From assembly GCA_023374045.1 (NCBI GenBank), contig CM041776.1, positions 123,161,733-123,225,732 of the forward strand: a DNA stretch of 64,000 nt, read 5' to 3'. This DNA comes from Limonium bicolor (Eukaryota; Streptophyta; Magnoliopsida; Caryophyllales; Plumbaginaceae). The notes below the pieces were generated by a model. It was not told the origin of the DNA, did no database searches, and saw nothing but the letters and a program-made list of their open reading frames with translations. Below, one piece after another: positions 13,021 to 24,498 of this stretch. The first letter of the stretch is position 1, and the number at the start of each line of letters is the position of its first letter. Made by a program: the position numbers and the translations under genes.

Positions 13021-13798
13021 ATCCTTTAGGGCCCAACCTTAGGATAGAGGGTGAACCTTGCCCATGGTGAGCCATGGTCCCATCTAGCAAAGGGTGATCC
13101 CTAAACTCAAACCACATCTTATCATAATAACATGTATTAATAAAAGCATTTTCTCAAAATTCATCTCAATTGGATTCTTAATTTCTTCCCAAATTTTCCA
13201 AAGCCCATCAAAGCTCAAAACAACTCAAACAAGGCCCAAGGCCCAAATCAAGCCCAAGGAATAAATCAGGCCCAAAATCAAAATGAGGTCCCAATTGACC
13301 CAATATCTGAAAGCCTGGCCCAATCCACCAACGAGGCCCAAACTTGAGGCCCAAACACATGACCGGCCCAAACCCATTTCAGCCTAATTCTAACAGCCCA
13401 ATTCAGACCCAAATCCGAACAAGCCTAAAAGCCCACTATCGGCCCAATGTCCACAAATCAACCCAAAGCCCACAATCATCCCAAGTCCAAGATTCTTCCA
13501 TCCAAATTTGGCCCATCTTCAAAACCCAACAAAAATCGGCCCATTACCCGAACCCGGACCATTACCCATACCCGACCCATAGTCCAACTTGCCCCGAATT
13601 CAAAGAAAAATCCACAATAAAATACTAAGCCCAAAAAATTGGCCCAAACCCATAAAATCGGCCCAAACCCACAAAAGCGGTCCAAAGCCCAAAGACGGCC
13701 CAAACCAAATTTGGCCAATATCCACAAAAGCCAACCCAATTCCACAAAAGACCAAACCAAGTCCACAAAAGCCAAACCAAGCCTACAAAAGTCAACCT

Positions 13799-14190
13799 TT
13801 GACCCGAACTCAAACCTTGTCCAAAAACGTTGACCTTGACCCAAAATTTTGACCTTGACCAAAAACATGGACCTTGACCAAAAGGCTTTGACCTTAACCA
13901 AACGTTGACCTTGACCTAGCTTTGACCCGGTCCAACTTTGACCAATCCGAACTTTGACCAGCTCAAGTTTGACCATGACCCAAGCTTTAACCAAGACCCA
14001 AACTTTGACCTGGTCCAACTTTGACCAATCCGAACTTTGACCAGCTCAAGTTTGACCATGACCCAAGCTTTGACCAAGACCCAAACTTTGACTAGTCCAA
14101 ACTTTGACCAATCTTAACTTTGACCAGCCCAAGTTTGACCTTGACCCAACTTTGACTCGATCCCACTTTGACTCGGTCTAACTTTGACCC
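13799..14190 (+). repeat. Array of TTGACC/TTGACT motifs (W-box-like)
   Basis: About 26 TTGAC(C/T) cores occur on one strand in about 390 bp, mostly as CTTTGACC spaced 10-20 bp. Part of the array is an 83-bp direct duplication (13932-14014 repeated at 14015-14097). TTGAC(C/T) is the core bound by WRKY transcription factors. The array lies in the nested LTR-like insertion, so any effect would be on that element. Confidence 0.75.
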
Positions 14191-14721
14191 GCCTCATTTT
14201 CCAACCCCAACCCAAAGTTAATTCAAACCTAACTCATTTCAATTCATTTCAATTCAGTCCAATTCAGTCCAATCCCATTCAGTTCACATTCAAAATCCAA
14301 TTCAAATTCAACTTGTAAATCCCATTCAAACTCCAAAAATCCAAAAACATTCCTCAGCATTCAGCTTTAATTCAAAAATCCCAAAAAATCTTCTTTCTCA
14401 AATTTCAAACAATCATTTTATTCAAACTTCGTCAAGTTTTCAAATGAAACCATTTTGTGAAATTTTAAAGGAAAAACTTTTCTCACATCACAGAAAACTC
14501 TTCTCGAATGTAGAAAGTTATCTCACATATATAGAAAGTTTTCTCCTAAAAATATTTCCCAAAATCAGTGTTTCTTTATTGAATTCCGAACAACTTCATA
14601 AAGTTTTCAAACTTAGTTATCAGCTCAAATAAACCGTTTTCGGGAAACAAGAAATGTCTGACCCCTTTAAAACGTTTTCTTCCTAGTTAGACATCGCTTG
14701 TCTCTCTTCCAAAATAAAAAT

Positions 14722-14875
14722 CCGAGGCGGGGCATTGGGATCATAACCTCCCTTGTCGTAGTCTGGATCTCTTTAGACGGGGCATTAGGGTGACAAACCT
14801 CCCCTAATTGCAGCCTAGATTTTTACAAGGCGGGGTGCTAGGGAAGTAACGACATTCCTAGTTGCAGCCGGGATT
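14722..14875 (+). repeat. Three degenerate GGCGGGGCATTGGG repeats
   Basis: Three successive units of roughly 60 bp, each with (GG/A)CGGGGC(A/G)(T/C)T(A)GGG followed by AACCTCCC-like and GTAGTCTGGAT or GCAGCC(T/G)GGAT-like sequence. The run belongs to the nested Tat/Ogre-like LTR. Confidence 0.55.
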
Positions 14876-17739
14876 TTAGAATCATCTAACTCCCTTCCGC
14901 TCGATTTCATTATTTTCATTTTTTAACGTTTTAAAACCCGGGAGTTAGAGACGTTATTAGGGTTCGACCGAGAACATCTCATTCATGGTGTTTCTCTCCG
15001 AATCCTATTTTTCGACATAAATTCATTGCCCCATCTTTTGAGCCTCGGCACTTACCAATAATTAAGTGTCGTGTTCGAGGGGGTACATAGGGTAATCCCT
15101 CGGGATTATCCGCCCTTTTACAACAAAAAATGAATTTTCAGCCTTAAAAACTTTAAGAGAGACAATTTTGACAATCATTCCTCCAAACAATTCAACTCAT
15201 CATCAACTCACTCCAAATTCGAAATATCCCAAAACCTCAACTCTTTCAGAATCTTGAACCCCAAAAACCCGGGATCTCTACTCAAGCTTCAATTGCCTCA
15301 CACACTCAAATCATTATCCAAACTCAAATCATTCCAAACTCGAAACATCTCCTGAATCCCAACTTTTTCCAAACTTCTATAGCCTCATGGGCCCGAGTGC
15401 CCCACAGACTCGAACATCTCAATCTCTCCACTATTTTAAGATTCAAATGTCTCACAGACCCGGGCGTCTCACAGACCTTGATATCCTACACCTCTCATTA
15501 CATGAACACCTCAAATGTCTCATAGACCCGAGCGTCTCACAGACTAACCTCTTAAACACCTCAAATATCTTCAAACTCCACAAACATTAAAACTTCCAAA
15601 ACCCTTAAAACCCTGAACTACGTAAGGTCTGATCTCAACAGGGAGTTGAGTACGTAGGCAGCCCATTTAGGGTGCGACCCCATTCCAAACAAAAAGATCC
15701 TTTTCCCCTCTAAGGCGTTCTTCATACCTCTCAATACACTCAAACCTTCTTCGGCTCCCACAAACTTCAAACCATCAGACTTCAAGTCTTGTCTAATTCA
15801 CTCAACCTCAGACCATTCCCAAATCTTCATTCTATACTCATCCGAATTCACTATTTCCTCCTCTTGGCGCTAGCTTGGCAGAAAAACTCGCCTCATCCCA
15901 TCTCTTTCTCTCTTTATGTCCTAATCCTATCCTTGTGATCCTTTGAAATGAATCTCTCTAAAGAGGTTTTGAAAGAAGGCAATCCTGACAATTGGAGACC
16001 GAGGTTTCCTCGGACACCAATCCGAAGTTGTGGTTGTTGCCACTTCAAGGGGTGTAACCCAGTGCGAACCCACAATTGAATCTCTAACATGACCAGATAA
16101 GTCCTATCCATAGGCAATAATCTTAGAGTCAATTAACGGTTCTTAGAACCCTCCTTCCCTTTCCTTCCTAGTTCCTTAGGTCAAACTAGGTGGTGACTCT
16201 AGTCAATTCCGCCCTTAGGGCATAAGTCCGCGTGGAGCCCATTGAGAGTGGGTGTAGTGCACACTTGCATTCTCCCTTGTGCTCTCTAGGAAGGACAGCC
16301 GATTTAGTAGGTATTTGAGGGATGCCATGAATAACGGGTTTTCACCCTCCATAGAATGGCATTTTCTAGGATCTAGACTTCTCAGCCATACCATATTTAG
16401 ATAGACCCCCCTCATACCGAAAATCACCCTCCACAACTACCTACAATTCTTTTCTAGCTATCTAAGCATAGTCGTCGGTCTCTTACTATGACCATAACCA
16501 CTTCGGGTACCTGTACAATAAAAACAGTGTCCCAAGAGGCTCAGTTACGCTGCATATGACTTCCGCATACCCCGCGTACTAGCGAGGGTACGCCGACCAC
16601 TTGGTCGAATACATGCAATTCATTTTACTCATACATACATACATGCTTCATTCATAATACTACAGTACTCCACAAAGAAAGCATACATACATTTCAATAC
16701 ATACAAGGAAGACAATACAAGTCAACCAATCGTGCTTACCTTCACAGAATTACGCTTATACAATACATACACAATGCTTGTTAGCTTCTTTTACCCACCC
16801 GGGTTAATCGGGTGTACATTACTCTTTTACTCGGAGTTGATGACTTACACCAGCCAAGACCGTTACTCATACAATACTTTACTTATTTACTTACTTACTT
16901 ACTCAAGTTAAGTCATCGTGACCTCCGGGCAGGGACTACACCGTCCCACCACCGAGCTTTACTGTGGCTCACCAATCTAGGATGCTACCCATTTAAGGGG
17001 TTTGGTCCATAGAAAGGATTCAGGCCAGGAATCGGATCCAACCTCTTGTGTCTCCTCATCCTCACGCGTGGCCAAAACTATATCGGACTTCTACTCATTC
17101 CAATTTACTCAATACTTAGGTTAAGAGTTAGGAATTAGTAGAAGTCATCACATCCACAGCAAGGAATAATACATTACATAAGTACACTACACATCCATTC
17201 ACACATACACTTCATCTTCATCCATTCATTTCATGAATTATACAAACTAAATGTTCAAGGCAACATAACAAGAACAATTATAATACAAGCACAAGTAGTG
17301 CGTTAAAATCCGATTCATGCATTTATCTTAATTAGGTGGTCAAATAAGCACACAAATCAGGGTAACCAGGTTAGGATACAGAGCATGAAGAACATACATT
17401 TCACCGGGATTTACTTTACCGGGTGTTCCCTGGTTCCTTGGTTCACACTCGTTCCTCGAGTCTTACTCTCGAATCACCGACTACATGCCAAATGAATCTA
17501 TTAATACTAAGCATTACGGTATATACATAATTGCTACTCCCGTACTTACCCCTGTTATCCCGTTATGTCGGTTTAACTTAATGTTCTTATACTCACAACT
17601 TTCCTAATCACTTCTCAAACTTGTTTACTCTTCATAGGGCCTTTAAAGGTCACCAAACAAGGCCTTAACAACCTATAAAACCATTACCAATCAATCCCCC
17701 ATCATTTAAACCCTTAAAATCACTTTCGACAAGAATTTG

Positions 17740-17930
17740 GGGGTGGTCTGGGACTTGGTCCGGACCCAAGGTCCCGGACCATTCATAGAAGTTACTCTCG
17801 GCTGATTTTTCATTGTGGTCCGGGACTTGGTCCTGGACCTACGTCCCGGACCAATGCCAGTTTTTACTCTCGACTTAATTTTTGAAGCGGTCCGGGACTT
17901 GGTACATATCCTAGGTCCTGCTACTTAGAT
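17740..17930. repeat. Palindromic minisatellite in the subfamily A 5' LTR
   Basis: About 2.5 units of roughly 75 bp. Each unit has a GGTCCGGGAC...GTCCCGGACC inverted repeat around ACTTGGTCC(G/T)GGACC, followed by a less conserved TTTTTACTCTCG-like spacer. It occupies the same LTR position as the arrays at 22506-22903 and 60990-61265 although the unit sequence differs. Confidence 0.8.
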
Positions 17931-20059
17931 GATTTTTCAACCCCAAATTAACCCTTAATCCACCTCCAATCATTCCATAATCTTTCCACATGTTTTATAC
18001 ATGTTTAAACACACTTAAACACTCACTAAAACTCCTTAAATCCATGGTCCAATACTTACTCAACTTCTTGGTCAAATTCTACAAATTTCCATTCTCATTT
18101 TCACACTTTGCACACTTGTGCATTCCTACACCTCTCTTTAATTTTGCACTTTGTTCTAATTCCATTTTACCATTCAAATTCATTTCCAAGCAACTACACT
18201 ATCAATCCACAAGTCCAACACTCATTTTCCTAAGTCTGCATACTATTTCCTCATAACTTCTCCAATGCATTTTAACACTTTTTGCTATAGATTTTACACC
18301 CTAGTATTCTCATACTACAACTACTACTCCATGGTTACTAAACATATCTACTCAACCCAATACACACCTTGGTTCTCCCATTCACCAAGTCATCCAAAAA
18401 TGCATAATTCCTACCAAAATTTTGCCATAGTTTACCTACAATTCTAACTTATCCACATACATCCTTTCTCACCAAATTCATTCCTAAACTAGCCACACCC
18501 ATATAAGGGTCCTACCAGCAACCAAAGCAAAACTCAATTCATCAATACTTCCTCAAACACCAATACCAATACACATACACAATTTATTTGGCTCTAAAGC
18601 CTACAATTCAAATACTAGTTCACAATTACTCATAGTTCCATAAAATACAATACTAATACAATATTTGGGTTCTTTAATTAGTTTACCCATTCTCATTACT
18701 CTAATGCATTAAAATTTAGCATTAAGAATGAGCTCTTACCTTGATCTTATAATTCCTTCTTTTCTTTTCCAATTCTCTTCCTTCTCTCTTTCTTGCACAA
18801 ATCGGTCATATGGGGAATGGAGTTGCCAAACTCCATCCCAACACCCAAATTACACAAAAAGGATATAATTAAACTTCTAATCCTTTAAAATAACACTAAT
18901 CCAATGAAGGGTTTAAATTACCACAAGTTAGGGTATACCTTTAAGAATTTCCAAGAGGGGTTTTAGCCCTTGGTTCAAGAAGGTGATCCCACCACCATTG
19001 CAAGGTTGGAATGATGCTCAAAAGAGAGAGAAAAATAGAGCATTACAAATGGGCAAAAATCGGTTACAAAGGAGAATGAAGGGAACATGAGTTTTTCATG
19101 TAAATTTTTACCTTAATGGAGAGAGGAGACTCCAAGCTTTGATTTGGTGCCATTTTCTCTTCAAATGGGCAAAACCCATGGAGATGAACTTCCTCATTTT
19201 GAGATTTTGAAAAGAGAGAATGGTAGAGAATGATGAGAGGAGCAAGGATATGTACTTATTTTTGCATTTGGAGTTCAAATAGAGCTTGAGCATGAAGAAG
19301 AAGAGGGGCTGCCATGGATGGTTGGTGGAGCTCCAAAAATCACCAGCTACAAGGGGAGAAGGAGAGAGAAATCGGCTGGGAGAGAGGAGGAAGGAAAGAG
19401 ATAGAGAAATGAGGAAGGAGAGGTGAGAGAAAAGGTAAAGTACCCCCTTTTTACTTTTTCTCTTTTTGCTTTTTGACTTCTCTATTAATTAGCTAGTTAT
19501 GTGAGTGTGTGGGGAGTTATTTAGCTCTTAAAAACCACCCCCCCTACAGTATTACTAGTTGGAGCGTTTTTTCGTCTTTTACAGAAAACGCTCGTTAGTT
19601 TACCTGGTTTTGGTACTATTCACTAACCGGGCCCGTTTTCTGGAATTTTCTCGTTTCTTCAATTTTATTGGTTATTAAGCTTCCATTAATGCTTAATTAT
19701 AGTTATTTAATGATTTATAATTTTTACGGGTTCGTTTGACCACTCAAAGTCACGTTTTCGGGTTTTATCGAAAACGTGCGCTAAGGCTCTATTAGCGTTT
19801 TGATATATTATTTGGATCTGTTTTCTTCGGGAATCATTCCCGTACACTAATTAGGCATGAAAAAGCCTTAGGAATCCACATAATACTCTAACCGAGGTCT
19901 CGTACCTCCTATGGTTATTATTTAACGTTTTTTGCTTTTAAGCGTTTCTCCATTTCTTTTGGATTTATTTTTCCCTACCAATATTACTTAGGCACTATTA
20001 GGCCCTTAAATACATATTAGAATAATTTTAATCATTATATTTAAGTTTGGGGTATTTCA

Positions 20060-20605
20060 ATCGTCTTTCGTGAACTAAATTGAGGTAACGTTTTTTTCAA
20101 GCGAGAGAAACAGAGTGGAATAAGGAAAGAGAATGGTGAGGAATGAAAAAGAATTATCTTTGATTTTCCTTGTTGTTTGTTTAAGTTGGGGAAATGAAAT
20201 AAATAATTGGTCAACGACCGCCGATCAATGGTCAACGGCTTCCAGCTACCAGTCAATGATCATTAATTGCCAGTCAACATTCACCGGTCACCGGTCAATG
20301 GTCATATGTCGTCGGTCTATGTGTACTAGGGAAAGGGAATCTCATACACTAGTAGGGAGTGAGGAAGCAAGATAGAGAATTTTGGGTAATCTCATTCACT
20401 TTCCCTTTTCTAAAAATAGGAAAAAATGACAAAACAAACAGCAGACTTTCTTCATTACCCAAAACAAACATCCCCTGAGTTGATCTCTTTCCTTGTAGTC
20501 TCAGCCACCCCATAACCAAAAAATGGGAGCTCTTAACAAATTACTGTAGACAAGAAGTACGCATGATATGAGTAGCTTTCACATATATGCACTATATCAA
20601 ATGTT
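20060..20605. other. Spacer between two oppositely oriented subfamily A LTRs
   Basis: About 550 bp of non-LTR DNA. It has a run of GGTCAA/GGTCAC-type words (20208-20305) but no gene, and the 80-codon open frame in it shows nothing recognisable. Confidence 0.5.
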
Positions 20606-20610
20606 ACTTT
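20606..20610. other. Target site duplication ACTTT, left copy
   Basis: ACTTT directly precedes the solo LTR and is repeated directly after it at 24494-24498, the 5-bp duplication expected of an LTR retrotransposon integrase. Confidence 0.85.
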
Positions 20611-23600
20611 CGAAATACCCCGTAATTAAAAATAGTGATTAATTAGACTAATAAGTAATTTAGAGGCTTAATTAAGTATAAATAATCATGAGGGAACAAA
20701 TCCCGAAGAAAACGGATCCTTAAAACGGATTGAAACCACTAACGAACCTTAAAGCACGTTTTTCGAGGAAACCGGGAAAACGTGACTTTAAGCGGGTCAA
20801 ACAGACTCGTAACAATTTTGGTCAACTAAATAATCATTAATAAATATTAGTGAAGCTTTAGAACCAATAAATCAATAAAACGAGAAATTAGTAAAAACTG
20901 TCAAAAACGGGAAGTGTGGGTAGAAACATAAATAACCAAAACTTATGTGTCCAATAATGTAAAAAGAATTTCAAAACCCACATGGGGCTGGGTGTGTCCG
21001 ATTTCATACCCCCTCACACCCTCTCTTTATTTCTCTTTTTACTCACAAAAGACAAAAACATTTACAAATCAAAAAGTAAACCTATACCCCACTCTCCTCT
21101 CTCTCTCTCTCTCTCTCCTATTCTCATTTCTTCCTCACGTAACAGCAGCCCTCACCCCTCACTCTCTAATTCTTTCCTTCCTCCTGCGACAGCCATGGGA
21201 GCTTGAGAAACCAACACAATATACTCACTTCTCTCCTCTTGTAACCTACTCAAATCTCTTCCAAAAATTACAAAAAACTATACCATTGGAATCCTCTCAT
21301 CAAGAGCTACGATTCTCTCTTTTCAAAATCCGGAAAGGAGCACTTTCGATTTTATGGGTATACCCCATTTGGAGCTTCAAGACCACCATTAGAACCACCT
21401 CATTCTCCTTGTTCTTGCGAGGTAAAAATCTTCTTGAAACTCCTCTGTTTTTCTAGCCTCAAGGGCAAAACGAAATTTAAAACTAAACCCTTGCTTGCTC
21501 TTTTGTACCCAGCCGATTTGGCATTCTTGAAGGGGTTGAAATATTACTCTTGAGCCATTCCAAGCATTACCTACACTCTTGCAAGGTAATGAAAATTCCA
21601 AACCTAAAACTTGTGTTAAGACTTAGAAATGGTTAGGGATAGTTATGGTGTATTGAAATGTGGATATATGGGTTGTAGTGTTAGCTTTTGAGGTACCAAA
21701 AATCGGTGGAGAAGAGAAAAGGAAGAAGGAGAGAAGAAGGAAGAAGAAGGAGGAACTAGTAAAGCAACAAGGTAAATTACATTCTTTCATGTAGCCTTGT
21801 ATATACATGTATGTAACAGATTTTTAGGAAGCTAAAATGGGTATGTAATTGGTAGTGTAGTAATAGTGTAATGTATAAGAGAAAATAAATGTTTTGAACC
21901 CTTGTAAACAATTAAAAACTGTCACAAACATAGTTGGGAATTAATGTTGAGTGCAGGAATTTTTATGAGTGTTTTAGCATCGGTATTGTATATGGGAGCT
22001 TGTATATTTTGGTTTTTGAAAACAGGTGAAGATATAATAATGTGAGTGTAAACAATGTGGTGAGAGTGTAAAAATGTAGGGGAGACTATGGCAAAATTGC
22101 CTAGAATTAGAACACTTAGTGAACTAGAAACTAGGTGACTAACGTGTGTGTGTAACAGATTTTGTTTGAGGAAGATATAGGGTGTATTAGGAGAGATAGT
22201 TAATGTAGTTATAATGTATTAGAGGTGCTAGAAATGACATTAGAAGAGGGAGTTGTAGAAGAGGAGTGTAAATGTTAAAATTTGTAGCAAAATGCAACTA
22301 GAGAGGAAACTAGTGTAAGTGTTGAGGGAAACTTAGAAAATTATGTGAGTGAATTAGTATAGAAATGTATAGAGAGTTAATGAATGAATTAAGGTGTATT
22401 AGGAGGATTAATTAGTGTTAAAACATGTGGGATTAAGTGTAGGAACAATGGGGAAGTAATGGGTAAAAGAGAGGACTGCAAACAGAAATAAAATGCAAAT
22501 ACTGGGCCGGACCGAACTTGCGACCGGACTTGCAAGTTCGGTCGAGCCCAGATTTACAAGACGGGAAAGCTTCTGGAATCGACCGGACTTGCGACCGGAC
22601 TTGCAAGTTCGGTCGGAGCAGAAAATTTTCCCATCTGAAACCTACTGGAATCGACCGGACTTGCGACCGGACTTGCAAGTTCGGTCGAGCCAGAAAAATT
22701 CCCCGATGAAACCTTCTGGAATGGACCGAACTTGCGACCGGACATGCAAGTTCGGTCGGCCAGAAAAATTCCCGTAATGCAAGCTACTGGAATGGACCGA
22801 ACTTGCGACCGGACTTGCAAGTTCGGTCGAGCCAGAAAATTTCCCGTACTGATGGCTACTGGAATGGACCGGACTTGCAAGGTTGGTCGCAAGTCGGTCC
22901 AGTCAAAAAAAAAAAATTAAAATTAAATAATATATATATATATGTATACCTACATACTAGATATGTACATGTGTGTAAGTATGCCAATCTTAAGTAAGAA
23001 AATAAAACTTAAGGTAATGAAAAATAAGTAAGTAATGTGTGAGTGTAAGAAGTATAAGGACATAGTAAGTACGAGTTAAATTAATGATAGTTAGATTAAT
23101 CATTCAAATGTATGTATATAATAGGACTTGATTTGTGACACGGAGGACGTTCGGAAATACGTACGACGGTGAACGGTATGGATTCCTCATGCCCCGTATG
23201 CTACCTTGGTTACTCTGATTTGTGTGTTGTGTGCTAATTGATCACCAAATAAGATAAATGCACGAATCGGAGTTATCATGTTTACTTGTGAATATGTAGT
23301 GTTGTATGTTGTCTTTAAATTTAGTTTGTATAATTCATGAAATGTTTGGATGATAATGAATGTGTGTATGTATGATATACTGTATTGTGACCGAATGTGT
23401 TGACTTTGGACTTCTAACTTATTCCTAACAAGCTAACCATTCTAACTTAATTTGGTAATTAAATTGGAATGAGTAGAAGTCCGATATAGTTTCGGCCACG
23501 CGTGAGGATGCGGAGTCACGAGAGGTTGGCTCCAATTCCTGACTCTTAAACTGGTCCGCGGCCCAAATCCCTTAAGTGGGTAGCATCCGGATTGGTGAGT

Positions 23601-24493
23601 CAAGTAAATCCCGGAGGTGGGACGGCGTAGTCCCCAGGGCCGGAGGTCCCGACGACTTAACTTGAGTATGAGTAAGTAAGTAAAAATGAGTAAGTAAAGT
23701 AAATGGAAATAAGTAAGTGTAAGTAAGAAAAAGTAAGTAATGAGTAAAAGAGTAAAAGCATTCCGATTAACCCGGATGCATAATTTGGCTAACCTTGTGA
23801 AGGTAAGTATGGTGTGCATTATTGTATTGTTGCCTTAGAATGAATAATGTATTGTGAGTGAATGTATTTTGTATGCAATCATGTATGTATGAAATAAATG
23901 AATAGCATGTTTAGTGGACGTCAAATAGTCGGCGTGCCCTAGCTAGCACGCGGTATATGCGGAGTTTATACGCAGCGTTTGCTGAGCCCCTTGGGGCACC
24001 ATTTTTACTACACGCAGGTACCCGCGAAGGATGAGGATGTGAAGACTTAGTTCTAGTTCTTTGTCTTCTTTTGGATTGTAAACATTGAATGATGATTGGT
24101 GTACTGAGTAGTACATGGCTGTAGTTTTGATTAGCCGGTGTACCATGGGGTACACCTTTTTGGATATAGAAAGGGATGGTGGATTGGTATAGATGAGTAG
24201 GTGATTAAACTCATTCTTTTGGGAAGTTGAATTGGGATGTAAGTATACACTTAAATACTCGGTGATCCAGGAATGTAACATTGCTATCCTTTGTAATCAG
24301 TAAGTAATGTTTTAGTAGCTCGGTATACTATGTTCATCAGACCGTCACTGTAAGTAGTAATAGCCTTGCTAGCCGTATGGGTGGTTAGCGGCGTTGTATC
24401 ACCCGCCGTAGTAGGTAGTATTTCCGCTGCAAGTAACTCTGAATTATGGGATGATTGGACGGTAAGCATAGGATTAGCGGTAGGGGTGTTACA
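20611..24493 (+). mobile_element. Solo LTR of subfamily A, 3.88 kb
   Basis: It starts CGAAATACCCC (canonical T changed to C), ends GGGGTGTTACA, and is bounded by the ACTTT duplication with no internal region or second LTR. It therefore results from recombination between the LTRs of a former full element. It aligns inverted with 16465-20059 plus 7824-9430. It contains a (CT)n tract (21092-21118), the palindromic minisatellite (22506-22903), conserved blocks at 23162-23200 and 23480-23509, and a block around 23979-24010 with GCTGAGCCCCTTGGGGCAC and CGCAGGTAC. Confidence 0.9.
22506..22903. repeat. Palindromic minisatellite (about 72-bp unit, 5.5 copies)
   Basis: Each unit holds GACCG(G/A)ACTTGCGACCGGACTTGCAAGTTCGGTCG-type sequence, in which CGACCGGACTTG/CAAGTTCGGTCG forms a 24-bp palindrome with one mismatch pair. 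The remaining part, near AGCCAGAAAA(A)TTCCC and ending CTACTGGAATG, varies between units. Long frames across it on both strands are a by-product of the 72-bp unit being a multiple of three. Confidence 0.92.
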
Positions 24494-24498
24494 ACTTT
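24494..24498. other. Target site duplication ACTTT, right copy
   Basis: Matches 20606-20610 exactly and starts directly after the LTR end GTTACA. Confidence 0.85.

Larger units (their letters stand above)
9430..16465 (+). mobile_element. Nested insertion, probable Tat/Ogre-type Gypsy LTR with 5' leader stub
   Basis: Sequence absent from the solo LTR at the same position, hence an insertion of about 7 kb. Features typical of Tat/Ogre LTRs as I know them: GGCCCAAA-rich tract (13190-13800), three degenerate units of about 63 bp with GGCGGGGCATTGGG and AACCTCCC (14722-14875), the CTGAACTACGT...TACGTAGGCAGCC block (15613-15664), and AGGTCAAACTAGGTGGTGACTC near 16178-16200, which sits where the leader and PBS would start. 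No coding domain is present, so it would be a solo or truncated LTR. Family assignment rests on recalled motifs; edges are approximate. Confidence 0.45.
7824..20059 (-). repeat. 5' LTR of subfamily A element, expanded by microsatellite and nested insertion
   Basis: Minus-strand LTR from TGAAATACCCC at 20059 to GGGGTGTTA at about 7826. Compared with the uninterrupted solo LTR at 20611-24493 (inverted), the matching parts are 16465-20059 and about 7824-9430. The rest is a 1.2-kb AATAC microsatellite (8044-9216) and an insertion of about 7 kb (about 9430-16465). The block rc(17056-17087), containing GGCCACGCGTGAGGATG, is conserved in three LTR copies. Tandem palindromic units lie at 17740-17930. 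Outer junctions are firm; inner breakpoints are estimates from eye alignment. Confidence 0.8.

Noticed and set aside
13476..14018. 180-codon minus-strand frame
   Set aside because: Low-complexity product of GGCCCAA and TTGACC repeats; the composition explains the openness.
20947..21456. 169-codon plus-strand frame
   Set aside because: Lies in the solo LTR over a CT-rich tract; no recognisable domain and not conserved in the other LTR copies.
22493..22997. Overlapping repeated frames on both strands, possible repeat protein or CRISPR-like array
   Set aside because: The 72-bp palindromic minisatellite has variable but related spacers, no cas genes, and a plant context; frames stay open because 72 is a multiple of three.
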